Shown one piece after another: positions 11,250 through 22,198 of a stretch of 64,000 nucleotides of DNA. Location: assembly GCA_015847255.1 (NCBI GenBank), contig JADLZK010007786.1, positions 1-64,000 of the forward strand, read 5' to 3'. This DNA comes from Hyparrhenia diplandra. Its lineage: Eukaryota; Streptophyta; Magnoliopsida; Poales; Poaceae. Both the position numbers and the translations under genes were made by a program. The notes under the pieces were generated by a model. The model was not told the DNA's origin. It was given only the letters and a program-made list of their open reading frames with translations, and did no database searches. Numbering within the stretch: the first letter of the stretch is position 1; each line of letters begins with the position of its first letter.

Positions 11250-13252
11250 CGTGGAGCAAGTGGGAGATCCGATTCTTTGGTGATGGCGAGCTTGTTCTTG
11301 CAAGTGTTCCTCCTCGTGTCGGCGCTTCCGCCAAAGCGCCCTGAGGTCCGGCGTGCTGAATGGCTCGCTATGGATCGCATACACGATGGCGACTGCGTGG
11401 CGACCTACCTCTAGCCGCCTAACACTCCTCGTGGCTCTAGCCGGCGACGGCACGCGGCAGCGGCTGGCGCTGTTACGGCGCCGTTCTCTGCTGCTCCACC
11501 TCGGAGGCGGGGAGGCGATCACGACCTTCTCCATGGAGGACAACCGGCGTGTGGGAAGCGGCGCTGCTTTGGACTGGCTCCCAGTGTGGCGATGGTCGTG
11601 TACACGGTGGGGGAAATGGCGGGGACAACAGTCTGCTGGTGGCTCCCATGGTGCTCATGTTCATCATCGGGCGACCAAGTATGGCGAGAGAATATGGGCG
11701 GCGAGGGCGGCCGCCCAAGAAGTAGCTCAATCATAAGAAAGTATCAGGTGGTTGAGAATCAGGTGTAATGGACCATTATAACTACCTGGTTAGTATGAGC
11801 TCATCAGAAAAAGGGGAGATGAGTATTGAGCGCATCCTGGAGGAGGCCTCCATCAACTTCTCAGGATCCTTGGATTTTTTCGTGGATGTGATTCCTTCAG
11901 AACAGAGAGGTTTCTCCGGTAATTACGATGAGATCAAGAGTGCTCTGACAGAGCTCAAGTCTTCAAAGAATAGAGATGGGGTGGCATACAAGCTGGCTGA
12001 GATGCAGCTCTCTCTGATCCATGACTACCTGTACACCAAGTTTGGTACAGTTAGATTCCGAGCCCCAAAGTCACTAAACCCAATCACGGGTGGCGCACTC
12101 CAATGGCTCGCCTCTCTTGGCCTGACCTCAGTGTCTCTTGTGTTGTTCGCTTGGGCCAGCAGCAGGAGTAATCACTACAATGGAACTGATGTTCTTATAT
12201 CTTACATACTGCTCGTGGGCGCCATTGTGATAGAGGTATCCTCCATCTTCATTGCCCTCGTATCATCTTGCTGGGCAGGCACCGGCGTAGCCAAGCTTCT
12301 CCATCTCCATGTAGGGGAGATGTGGTCGGGGAAGCCGCCCAAAGTACAACATGATTGATGATTGCATCCAAGAGAGGGAAAGGCAAAGCGCCGGCTAGCG
12401 GCGTCGTAGGGGCGGCACTCCATTTGGATGCCGGCATCATGCCGGAACGACACCGCCACACATCGTCGTCTCTCCCGAGGTAAAGAAGCGCTTCTCAACA
12501 ATGTGCTTGAAACAGCGACCGATCCGGACAACCACTATTGGGACTTGATGGGTTCCAAGGCCGGTGGGCTTTGGCGGGTGGCCAGCGGAATTGACGGCGG
12601 CAACGGCGAGGACAACGGGGCGGCGGTAATGATCATCTTTGCGGGCGGCCCGGCTCACGAGGCCAGCTCACAGGCCAAGGGCTCACAAGGCACTTTCCAC
12701 TAGCGAGGGTCGGTGTGATTGATTTCGTCTCGGTGTGGTTCTACGGCACTTGGTTCTGAGCATATGCTTGTCGGCGGCGGCGGCCCAGAGCTCACAAACC
12801 CTAGCAAGGATTTGTCCAATTACATCATGTACCTTGTGGCCAAGTGTAGCGTGATGGTTGATAGCGATGGGCACATTGAGATTGATAGAAGCGTAACGGA
12901 GGTGCAGGCAACCCATTTTGACTGGCTTCGTGAAATGGAAAGGATCCCAAGGGAGGCGGTCTTCATCTCGAAACTCCGTGAATATGGCTGGTCTTCTACC
13001 CATGCACCTTCGAGCTTTTTGGTAATACGTGTGGAATTGCTCAAGATTGAAGCAAGAGCCCGATGGGAGCTGATTTTTGCGGTGTGGACAGAGATTCTTT
13101 GCTACATGGCACTTAATTGTGGAGCACCTTTCCACTCCAAGCATCTCACCACCGGTGGAGAGTTCCTCACACAAGCCAAGATGCTCATTTTCAATATACG
13201 ATTGCCTTTTCTTATTAAGAATAAGCGGGAGGTGGAATACCTCCCTAGGTAA
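11250..13252 (+). pseudogene. DUF4220-DUF594 membrane protein gene, frameshifted
   Basis: Pieces of one protein appear in order in changing frames. They are a membrane segment with LFLQVFLLVSALP (about 11,290), the DUF4220 signature LLLHLGGGEAITTFSMEDN (about 11,480-11,545), VVYTVGEMAGTTVCWWLP (about 11,590-11,650) and TKYGERIW (about 11,680). An open stretch at 11,768-12,358 includes AYKLAEMQLSLIHDYLYTKFG and two hydrophobic segments. A last part at 12,719-13,252 has the DUF594 pattern: LSNYIMYLVAKC, then WELIFAVWTEILCYMA and GGEFLTQAKMLIFN. These proteins are multi-pass membrane proteins of unknown function, expanded in grasses and usually single-exon. At least four single-base shifts and a gap around 12,360-12,720 make it non-functional as read. 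Some shifts could be assembly errors. Confidence 0.75.
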
Positions 13253-13480
13253 AACTCATTGCAAGTTGAATATGTATGTTCTCAAAATGTAAGTCATTAC
13301 GTTCGTTGGGCTAGCTGAATATGTATGGCCTGAGAATTAACATCAAGTTGCCTTTTCTTATAGAGAGGGGTGGTGAATGCCATGCATACGCGCGACAACA
13401 TCTCATTCAATTCTCATAAACGCGACCGATCGATTGCAAATTATATTATGCTCGAATATAAATTCACATTTCACCATTAT

Positions 13481-14344
13481 TGTTGACACAAACTAGGGTT
13501 TGCACCAACACACGGGAGAGGGCCTTGGATGCCCACGAGGTTGCTCACAACCTGTACTAGCAAAGAAGAACCACAACTTGATCACCTAAACCGATCTAGG
13601 GAACGGTAGAGGCCGATGTAGACCTTGATCTCGGCTGCGATGACTTCGGAACGATCTCCGGAAGGATCTGTCGGGAGGAGCGCACGTGAAGGGTCTTCTA
13701 GGATTGGCAGGGCCGCCTAGAACGCCAGCGAAATTCGTCGTCAACGTCGTCCGAACAGCAAGTTTAGGGTTTAGAAGCGTAAAAGTAGATATAGGGTTTG
13801 TGTTTTGACGATTCGATGTAGATGTGATCAAATCGGCCATGAACCTCTCATTATATAGAGGGGGTGGTCTTATCCCCTTAGGAACCGCCTTAGATGCGTT
13901 TTCAAGCACCAAAACTTTCCAAAACCTGAATAGGAAAGAAATCGGTTCAAAAAAGTTACGCACACAGCGTGCTAACGCGTTGGGCGCCACGCGTCGAGCG
14001 CGTCGACACGCGTTGTTACCTCTCCGGACAGCGATCTAGAGAGGCTTGTAAAGACCGCGCATGACCGCGGACGAGGGGGGCGTCGGACGCTCACTAGGCC
14101 GGCGTCGATACGTCGCCGATGCGGTCTAGGGAGGACTGCGCTATGGAGGTACCGCCGGACGCGCCCGAGCCGGCGTCGTGAATGATCGTGCGGATCTCGG
14201 CGTCCGGCGCGTGTGTTGATGGAGAAAGTCGTATTTCCAATCGGATTTCTTGATCTTTCGATCTCTTGTTGCATTTTCAACATGCCTCTGATTGTCACAC
14301 TTAGGTTGTCAAAAATCATGCATAGATATTTTCGGGTGTCAACA
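13481..14344. mobile_element. Probable solo LTR, 864 bp
   Basis: The segment begins TGTTGACACA and ends GTGTCAACA, a nine-base terminal inverted repeat with the TG...CA ends of retrotransposon LTRs. Inside is a TATA-like TTATATAGAGG near 13,851. No second copy and no primer-binding site follow, so it reads as a solo LTR. The flanks share only TAT (13,478-13,480 and 14,345-14,347), short of the five bases expected, so the target duplication is not convincing. Confidence 0.55.
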
Positions 14345-14639
14345 TATGCTTGTTTTTCGGGCGAAGAGTGCTCGTGCGAAAAAGCGGGACAAAAAAATCA
14401 AACAACTCGAATGTCCATCATATCGGTTCTTCAGCGACTATGGACATTATTCAATATTGGCCATTTTTGCTCTAAGGGCGATGCATGCATCGGCCATTAT
14501 TTGGAGAGCACTAGGCCTCTTGCCAAATGCTAGGGAAATATTTTTTAGATACCTCCTATCGTGGTTCTATACCACGGTCTTAGTAAAATGTGTGGCTCGC
14601 GTGGATCTCCGGTGGCCTAGCTCTAATGTGACATAGGAT

Positions 14640-15249
14640 GTATACTAGTTCAGGCCGTCGGGGCCCTACGTTCAGTGGATCACTATGAGATCGAGCTCAA
14701 AATTCTTATAGTAGGGGTATACAAGCAGGGCGAGAGAGGGAGAGGACTCCCAAGTCTTTGTGAGTGGTGTATGATTGAGTCAAGTGCCAATAGCGAGAAG
14801 CTCTGTGTGGGTGCTTAGCTTCTTGCCCTTCCCAGTGGCGGTGGGGTCCCTTTTATAGCACCAAGGGGCATACACGAGAGGCCATCGGGGAGAGTCAACA
14901 AAGAAAGTGTAAGAATGTATAATTGTACTTGTACAGGGGCTATCGAGCTGCCTTGTGTTGTCGTAGACTTGCGTCTTCTGCTGGCTGATCACGAGGCCTG
15001 GACTGGAACGGGAATCCCGCCGTCGGGTGAGGTCGCGCGTGTCCGGATGAGTTCCTCAAGCTTTCTAAATGCGCTGACACCTTAATCATGGTCGGTGTGC
15101 TTTCTGGCGGCGCCGTGTCGATCTGGGGCATGGAGGTGTCCGTCAAGGGTTCGTTACCTACCTATCTTGCTGACTATATGCGAATCCACGCTAACCAGGT
15201 TGAAAGCGGATTGCCCCTGACGAGCTCGGTTGGAGTGGGTGGCTGCCGG
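14640..15249. mobile_element. Gypsy-like LTR fragment
   Basis: The sequence contains TATACTAGTTCAGGC, a phrase like that in grass Gypsy LTRs (compare TCCTGGTTCAGGC at about 15,390), followed by GAGAGAGGGAGAGGACTCCCAAGTC and CCTTTTATAGCACCAAGG, a TATA-like site. The same order occurs in the next element. No coding sequence is seen. Its end may have been cut by insertion of the element starting at 15,250. Confidence 0.45.
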
Positions 15250-16230
15250 TGTCGGCATTTTTGAATCTGGGTGTCAAGAGTCCGACTAGTAAAAATGATG
15301 CCGCATGTGTTAAGCATTTTAGGAGGAACGAGGGGAGGAGATGATGGTGCGTTGGAGTAAACAAGAGCAGGAGACACAAGATTTATCCTGGTTCAGGCAC
15401 GAATGCCCTACGTCCAACTTTGAGACTTCCTTCATGTTACTTCACTGGAGTGCTTGTAGTAGGGGATACAAGCGACGGAGAGAGGGACGAGAGTCCCAAG
15501 TCTCAAGGAAGAAGAAGAAGAAGGTAGAGGCCCTTCGGCGGGAGCCCCCTTTCCTGGTGGTCCGTCCTCCTCCTTTTATAGCTCAAGGAGGAGTTCTTAC
15601 TTTACATCTAGTGAGAAGTTTTTGCGGCCCAACTTGTTGCTCAAGCTGCGGTCGGCCGACTTGCGGTAGGCGGTTCATTCCGCTTGGCGATGGCGACCGA
15701 GGCGGCCGAGTACTCATTCAAGGTCCTGCATAATGGCGTTAGTCAAAGAAAGAAAAACCATCTTTGCCGTCATGCCCAAGGTTAGGTCATGTGGGCCCTT
15801 GATTGGGCCACGCGGTGGCCGTCATGTTCAATAAGTTTTTCCCTACCACACTGCGACCGTCCATGATGGCTTGGCAGCGGTGAGTAAGTTCATCCTTGGG
15901 TGGCACGGTGGTCGACTTATCATGAGACTATGCCGATCGACTGCGGTGCAGCGATATTTGCGAAGTTGTCGGGATTTGTCGGATCCTTCACATGTCGCGT
16001 CATGTTGACAAAGGAGCGGGAAGGGCGACACCCCATCCTTATCCGCCGATAGAAGGATTCATTCCCGAGCCTCGGACCCGTGCTCAAGGCTTGGGCGAGT
16101 CGGAGTTGGGACGAGGCCGCGTCCCACGGTTCCCCTGCACTTTCTTTACGAGCTTGTGGTTTTTGCGGTCATTCGGATGGGTCATTAATGGGCCTTCGTG
16201 CGTCGGCCCTTGTGAACCCCAACGGTAGCC
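15250..16230 (+). mobile_element. Gypsy-like LTR (approximate ends)
   Basis: It starts TGTCGGCATTTTTGAA at 15,250, a typical grass Gypsy LTR opening, and continues with a PCTACGTCC-like block (CCCTACGTCC at about 15,408) and CCTTTTATAGCTCAAGG at about 15,573. The downstream GGTAGCCCCCGAGC at about 16,224 is common near the ends of such LTRs. The 3' boundary is estimated. No matching 3' LTR was recognised downstream. Confidence 0.5.
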
Positions 16231-16728
16231 CCCGAGCATGCAAGGGGCATTTTTGCTCCTTTGTTACCTTTGAAGTTTTTATTAACGTGGCTCGGGTCCT
16301 ACTTCTTTGCGCCACTCGGCCTCGGTTTTGGCTAAGAGTCATGTCGTGTGGGCCGGGTCTTGGCGGCTTCCCTCCTCGATGAAGGGGTTATCGTTTTGCC
16401 TTTGCTATCCTTCCCGCCCGTGTCATGGTGGGCCTTGTGTTTATGCGGGGGGCGACCACGCCCGAGGTTTGGGAAGCATCCGGCCTCTCCAGCGCCTTTC
16501 GGACTTCAAGAGGATGTTATGGCGCTAAGCTGGGGAGAAGTGGGGCGGTCGCGCATGCTGGCGGTCCCGCTTTGCTTTTCGAGGGGGCACCGAAGCGGTT
16601 CCGAGGGCCGCCCGATGATTATATAATGGGCACCCGAGTGCATGTCTCTTTATTTATCCGGTTCCTCCCCCGTCTTCTTCCTCAGGAAAAAAAACCCCTT
16701 CTAACATGGTTTTTCGCTTTTCCTTAGG

Positions 16729-17520
16729 ATGGCAGACTTATCCTCTTCTTCACTCCCTTCCCCACCAGGCTCTCAGGCCAGCGGCGAGCGTCGCCGTCGT
16801 CGCGATGAGGTGGAGGAGATGCAACGCATGCGTCTGCAACGCATGCATCCTTCTTGGCAAGGTTTGCTGAGGGCGTCAGGCGTGACTGACCCTGCTCCGG
16901 TGATCGCGGCTCCCGTACCTACGGTTGCCGCGATCGCTCCTTCACCGACGGGTGCGGCTTCGCCCTCTACTGCAGCAGCAAGGGCTCAGGCGCTGGCGGC
17001 TCCCGTCGCTGTTACGGGGCCATCATTTCCGGCTGGACCTTTCGAGGAGCTCCGCTCTCGTCTGGCGGAGGCGAGCTCCCATTTGGCGGATGCAGGCGGG
17101 TCGGTTGACGTGCTTGAGCAACACGTTGAGTTGATGCGCCTTCAATGCGAGCGCGCCGACCGTGCCTCCGCCGGTAAGTCAGACTTCTTATTTCTGCCGC
17201 TACTGCGTCTATGTTTTGTTTGATTGGACCTCTTGCTCCTCAGAGTGCGTTGCAGAGATAGAGCGGCTCTGAGCTCAGCATCAGCAAGAGGTCCGCCTGG
17301 CGGTCGTCTGAGGCCTTCGTCGCGGGACTGCCATTGCTTTGGCCATGGCGGAGTCGACGACGGGCTACAACTGAACCCACGTGCAAGGGTTCTGGCATGA
17401 CGAGACCTTAGAGTCTTATCGTGCCATCATCCCTCAGTGCGCACATGCACAAGACGCCGTGGTGGCGGCGGCCAATGTCGACGCGCTTGCTGCCGGCGAG
17501 GAACTGTGAGCTGTCCCGAG
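16729..17520 (+). CDS. Retroelement internal ORF, gag-like position, not identified
   Basis: An open frame starts at 16,729 (MADLSSSSLPSPPGSQ) and runs 164 codons. The N-terminal third is basic (SGERRRRRDEVEEMQ), the middle is alanine- and proline-rich, and the end is a likely coiled coil (EELRSRLAEASSHLADAGG, LEQHVELMRLQCERAD). A splice donor consensus CCG|GTAAGT lies at about 17,173, and an acceptor at about 17,243 leads to further coiled-coil-like codons that soon stop. It lies downstream of the Gypsy-like LTR, where non-autonomous elements carry such ORFs. No enzymatic domain is visible. It could be a non-autonomous retroelement protein; function unknown. Confidence 0.4.
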
Positions 17521-17539
17521 GCTCTACTTCTTCCGATCG

Positions 17540-18260
17540 GGGAGTCAATTTTCTACTTTGTATTTTTACATAGCTAGGATGGGGAACGTGTTCCTCCCAG
17601 TGACCCGATGCCAGGCGGTGTATAATCCATGCCATAGCCATACCGTAAAAGCTGCGATTTATGGGGTTTCCGTTTGGATTTCGTTGCTTGTTTCGCGACC
17701 TCACTCAGCTGAAATGCAAACGAAAAATCCTATGCGCGCGCTCAGCTTATCGAGAGCGCATGCATTGGGTGCATGCCTGACTGCATGGTACCTTTTACAG
17801 TTGTGGACCACATTACATGCATGTGTAGCCGGCTCAGCGATTTCGGCTCGTTACCTCGACTCGTTCAACGCCATCCAAATTCCCCTTTCTCTCTCTCATC
17901 CCGATCTCAGCCGAATCTTCTTCGTTTCGCCGCCGCCTCTGTCATTGCTCTGATAGCCACATCCGACGGGAGATGCGAGCGCGTAGTTCGAGGCCGCCGG
18001 TCACAGCACAAGACAGGGCGGGAGGCACGACTGCGGTTATGGGGGGGACGGAGGGTGTGGCGGCGGCTGCGGGTGGTGTCTGCTGCGGCGCCGCCGGAAG
18101 GGCGACGGCTGCTCCGGCGCAGGGCGGGCGGTGGCTGACCTGCTGTACCGGCGGCTAAGGAAGTGATGAGTTCGGGGGCCGATCTGCTGTGATCTGCCGT
18201 CTGCGGCGGCTGAGGAAGTAAGGATTGAGGAGGCCAGTTGCTGCTCTGCTTTGCTCCACG
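17540..18260 (+). other. Candidate promoter and leader, GC-rich
   Basis: The segment moves from a mixed region with GCATGC motifs to a pyrimidine patch (TTTCTCTCTCTC at about 17,888) and then a GGCGG-rich stretch at 17,960-18,220 with stop codons in each frame. This looks like a plant core promoter and 5' leader. It could have belonged to the bZIP pseudogene downstream, although no N-terminal bZIP exon was found. Confidence 0.3.
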
Positions 18261-18269
18261 AGACGACCT

Positions 18270-18415
18270 GAACTGGTATTCAGTTTGCTACATGAACTGG
18301 TATTCTGTTTGCTACATGTACCAATCTGTTGTTATGCTACATGAACCGGTATTCTGTTTGCTACATGTACCAATCTGTTGTTATGCTACATGAACTGGTA
18401 TTCTGCTTGCTGTCA
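18270..18415. repeat. 49-bp minisatellite
   Basis: Units beginning GAACTGGTATTCTGTTTGCT start at 18,294, 18,343 and 18,392, giving a 49-base period, with a shortened unit before them at about 18,270. Each full unit includes ACATGTACCAATCTGTTG. Copies differ by one or two bases. Confidence 0.85.
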
Positions 18416-19051
18416 CTATCATATACCAGTACTTTGAGACATTCGAGAAGGAAAGGGAAGCCAAGCTTGGTTTCTTTGATTTGTAATCTTCGTGGATGTG
18501 GGGAGCCCATATGGGTACATGGCTACAGGCTGAATCAAGTGACAGTAAAGCTTGGCCGGCTATTTTTGTTTGTAATTGGAGAGCTTGTAGTCAGTTTTTT
18601 ACAGTTGGAAACATTTAGCAGGTTCTACATGCATTTTGAGGCCAATTACATTGACAGTTACCATATATCTGGAATTCATATATCCAGAATACACAATAAT
18701 TTAGGTTGCATTTATCTGCACGGTCTATATAAATAGAACCATATATCTAGAATACACATAGACAATAATTACATTAACAGTTGGTTGGAGCACATCTTTG
18801 CTCCTCCTCTATAGGGAACAATGAACATCCTGCCTTATAACAGCACAATATCTATTTGGGTGCAGTTGTATGTAAAACTTCTTTCTTGCCTTATAACAGC
18901 ACAATATCTATTTGGGTGCTTTATTGCATACTATGTTTGCTTTAATAATTTCAGAGATATGTGCTGTGTGATTTGTTTGCATGAATAAATGGTTCTGTTG
19001 TTTCTACAACCCATCTATACAGCCCTATTTTACAAACGGGACTGTTTTTCA

Positions 19052-20569
19052 AGGGAAGCCAATCAAGAGTGGTAGTACATCAAAGGACTGTCAGGCGATG
19101 ATGGTGACCTTGAAGAGAATACTGACACCACTAATGCCAAGAAGATGAGGAGGTAACATTGCTTGTTGCGTTACAACATTTTCTAGATGAGAAATATGGA
19201 CTGCTAAATAGAAACCATTACTTGATTTATCTTGTTATATAGAAGGAAGCTCTTTCCAATTATCCATGCCCTTAAAGAACTTTCTGAAGTTAAGGACAGT
19301 GACATATACCTTTTACCCTTAGTTTCCTTTTGCTATAAATTGGTTGCCTTTACCTTGAATCTACATAAAACATGAGATATGTAACGTCAGTCGTCAGACG
19401 CTTAACACCAATTGAGTGAGGAACTGCTCAGTTAAATTTCGTGTGTTGTGATCAGAATGCTGTCAAATCGGGAATCACCTAGGCGGTCAAGAAAGAGGAA
19501 TCAAGCACACTTGAATGACCTTGAATCACAGGTTTCAAATTGTGATAGATGAGTGTGCGAGCTAATATCCAATTAAAGTGAACATACGTGCTAATTACGA
19601 CACAGCTCTCCAGGTTTACATGTTAACATCTGAGAATGCATTTTTGATAAAGCGTCTGGCTGATATGACTCAGAAATTCAAGGATGCTCTTGACAATAAA
19701 AATCTAACAGTTGATATTGAGACTATGAGGAGAAAGGTTCGTTCATCTTGAATGCATCATAGACCTTTCCTTCTTTCATTTCATTGTATGAAAACTCTTA
19801 ACTACATCCATTTACTATTATCATATTTTCACTGGTCTCTGCATAGTCACTGGATTAATGTTTAGATCTCTTTTAGGTGGCTGAAAAGGGCAGTGAAAGT
19901 AATATAATTGTTCATAATCCCTATTTTAGAACCTTCAAGTTCAGTTTTAGTTCACAATGATTTTTAACTGCACCCTAAAAAGTATGATTGCATTTTCAGG
20001 TGATTTTCTGAATTTCTGCATAGCTACTTCTATAAGTGTAATAGGAATAATTTAGTTTCTTGGTTTTGTTTTGTTGCAGTTTCATTTCAGATGTTTATTT
20101 TTTATGTTATTTTTAAAGAATAACAATGTTCTCTTACAGGTGTGAGGAGTTGTACACAAAAGAACCATTAAAATAGATTTCTAGTTGACTACTTGACTTA
20201 CGAGTGAGCCACCCCTGCCTTTAAGTATCGTTTTCAGGTGTTAACATAGCCAAGGAAGCTGTCAGGAGATTAACTGGAACAGCCCTCATGTTATCAACCG
20301 CACTTGACAAGCCTGTGAGCAGCACACCCTTGTCATCATGCACATCTGGTGCGGCTTCTACCTCTGTCAGCATTGAAGATAGCATGAAACATTTCCTCCA
20401 GGCGCCACTTCAAAGCGGTCAGATGAAGCTTCACATCCCAAACACAGCAATTCCTCTGACCAGTGGGGTGATAGGCACCAAGCCAGCTTCTCTGCAGCGT
20501 GAGATTGATTCAATACATTCTAAGACTGCATCAACATTCTCAGGTCCTAAAGCTCTTGTCGACAGGTAA
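19052..20569 (+). pseudogene. Opaque2-group bZIP transcription factor, decayed
   Basis: Four exon-like segments are in order: about 19,052-19,152 (acidic SGDDGDLEENTDTTNAKKMR), 19,456-19,531 (basic region MLSNRESPRRSRKRNQAHL), 19,614-19,736 (zipper, ENAFLIKRLADMTQKF to LTVDIETMRRK) and 20,238-20,569 (AKEAVRRLTGTALM and a serine-rich tail). GT-AG borders and split codons fit, for example AG|A between the first two. The family (RITA1/Opaque2-like) binds ACGT-core promoters as dimers, often in seed. Damage includes a one-base shift in the first segment and two extra bases at the start of the last exon (GTGTTAACATAGCC where GTGAACATAGCC would be in frame). The basic region has Pro where RESARRS normally has Ala. 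The N-terminus is missing. It is probably a duplicated, inactive copy. Confidence 0.8.
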
Positions 20570-20617
20570 ACATGAGTTAGGTCCTAAAGCTTTTTGCCGA
20601 TAGGTAAACATGAGATA
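20543..20617. repeat. 37-38 bp tandem duplication at the bZIP 3' end
   Basis: The block GGTCCTAAAGCTCTTGTCGA with its continuation GGTAAACATGAG (20,543-20,579) is repeated with four or five changes at 20,580-20,617. The duplication spans the end of the last bZIP exon and its stop or donor site. Confidence 0.8.
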
Positions 20618-20619
20618 TT

Positions 20620-21990
20620 GGCAATTCAACTCACTACAACATTTTTGCAAACATTCATTTGCAGTGACAATATTCCTTAAAATGTGCATAAATATCCAAT
20701 TTTGTTTTTGTGCGACAAAAATAAGGCATTGTGTAGAAAAACAACAGTGCTAGTCCTATTTGTTCGAATTTTAAAAGATGTATGTACTTCAATTGTTCTG
20801 TTGTATGGAACTCTTGGTGCTTGGATTGTATGTACTCTAACAAGTTGCCTGAGGCAAAAGTGCTGATTTTGTTGTTGTCATTGTGGTCTAGCTGAAAAGC
20901 TCTGAGCTAAAATAGAAACAAAACTTTCCATGCTCCAATCTAATTTGTTGGCAATGGAGCAAGCATCCATTGAACAAGTAACAGACTAAGAGTGAGAAGA
21001 GGTGTACTACTAAAACATGATGATAATTGTACCACCACTAGAGTTTGTTCTTATTTGGTACAAAAAAGTTTTTTTTTATTTGTTTTAGACCACTGATGGA
21101 AGTATATAAATACTTGGGAACACAGCATTAGGCATTTATTAAAATAACAACGCAAAATAAATTAAAATAAACATATATGAGCATGTTGAAACAATACACG
21201 AGCTTCAATAGCTTGAGAAATTAAACTATTAAATCTAGGAAAAAATGAGTGATGGAAATATAGTGAACATAATAATAATGGATAACAATATATATAATTA
21301 AATAAAATTATCCAAAAGGGGATTATAATAATTAATAATGACACTTTACATATAAATTGAGATAAAATTTCTCTAGAGCTGACACGATTGATAGTGATAC
21401 AAAGATATTATGAATTCCTCTCTCTATCCCAAAATAAGTGTACATCTTGCATCCTATGACCAGTCAATAATCTAGTATATATTATGGTGGAATATCACTC
21501 TAGTATTTTTTCTTGCTGTGGGAAAATATGTTGAGCGAATATTTTTAACACCTATGACGGCCAGATTATATTGTTTAACAAAGTTTCGCGACCCATGAAC
21601 ACAGTATGCAATGTGTCTGGTGAGTATTTAAAAAATAATTAAAAAGCACGGCAACTCAATAAGACTTTTTAGTCTTTTTATTTCCCTTTTTTTACAACAA
21701 ACGCATTTATATTATATTATACTATATTATATTATCACAACAGTCCGGATTCCAGTAGGGTCCTCAAAGAAGACCATGTTACATTGAAGTCCTAGATCTG
21801 CAGCGAACGACAACACTGTCCATGGCGACAATGACGACGAAAAAACCGCCGGTGGGGGGTCGTAGAGGCGTCAAGGACGCATGCACCCGAGCGGTAGGAC
21901 AACAATTACCTCAAACAAACGAAAAGTACTACAGTGCCAAATTAAATTTCAGCTACAGTGCCAAATTTCAGGTGAACTAAACACAACGAC
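20620..21990. other. AT-rich intergenic sequence
   Basis: No gene was recognised. A phrase at about 21,418 (CTCTCTATCCCAAAATAAG) resembles the end of a Stowaway-type MITE, but the opposite end was not found. The stretch also contains AT microsatellite-like sequence at about 21,700-21,735. Confidence 0.4.
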
Positions 21991-22198
21991 CAATAGTACA
22001 TCCATTAAACAGTAGTATAGGACGACAAGTACATTTTAATAGGATCGCAAGTACATTTTTTAATTTTTTTTTTTATACATACAGCAAGAAGAGGTACATC
22101 CAATACAGCAAGAAGAGGTACATCCATGGAACAAATACATATACAAGTAATAGACCAATAGTCGAGAAGAGGTACATCCATTGAACAGTAGTATATGA
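21991..22198. repeat. Host tandem repeat, about 176-bp period, split by a Copia element
   Basis: The phrase TACATCCATTAAACAGTAGTAT at 21,997 recurs as TACATCCATTGAACAGTAGTAT at 22,173. The sequence after the first copy (GACAAGTACATTTTAATAGG and on) reappears only beyond the retroelement, at 25,059 (GACAAGTACATTTTGATAGG). Unit two was therefore interrupted by the insertion. A 24-bp tandem pair (ACAGCAAGAAGAGGTACATC) lies inside at 22,081 and 22,105. Confidence 0.8.

Noticed and set aside
20633..20880. CACTACAACATTTTTGC as a CACTA element start
   Set aside because: No matching inverted end or three-base duplication could be found downstream.
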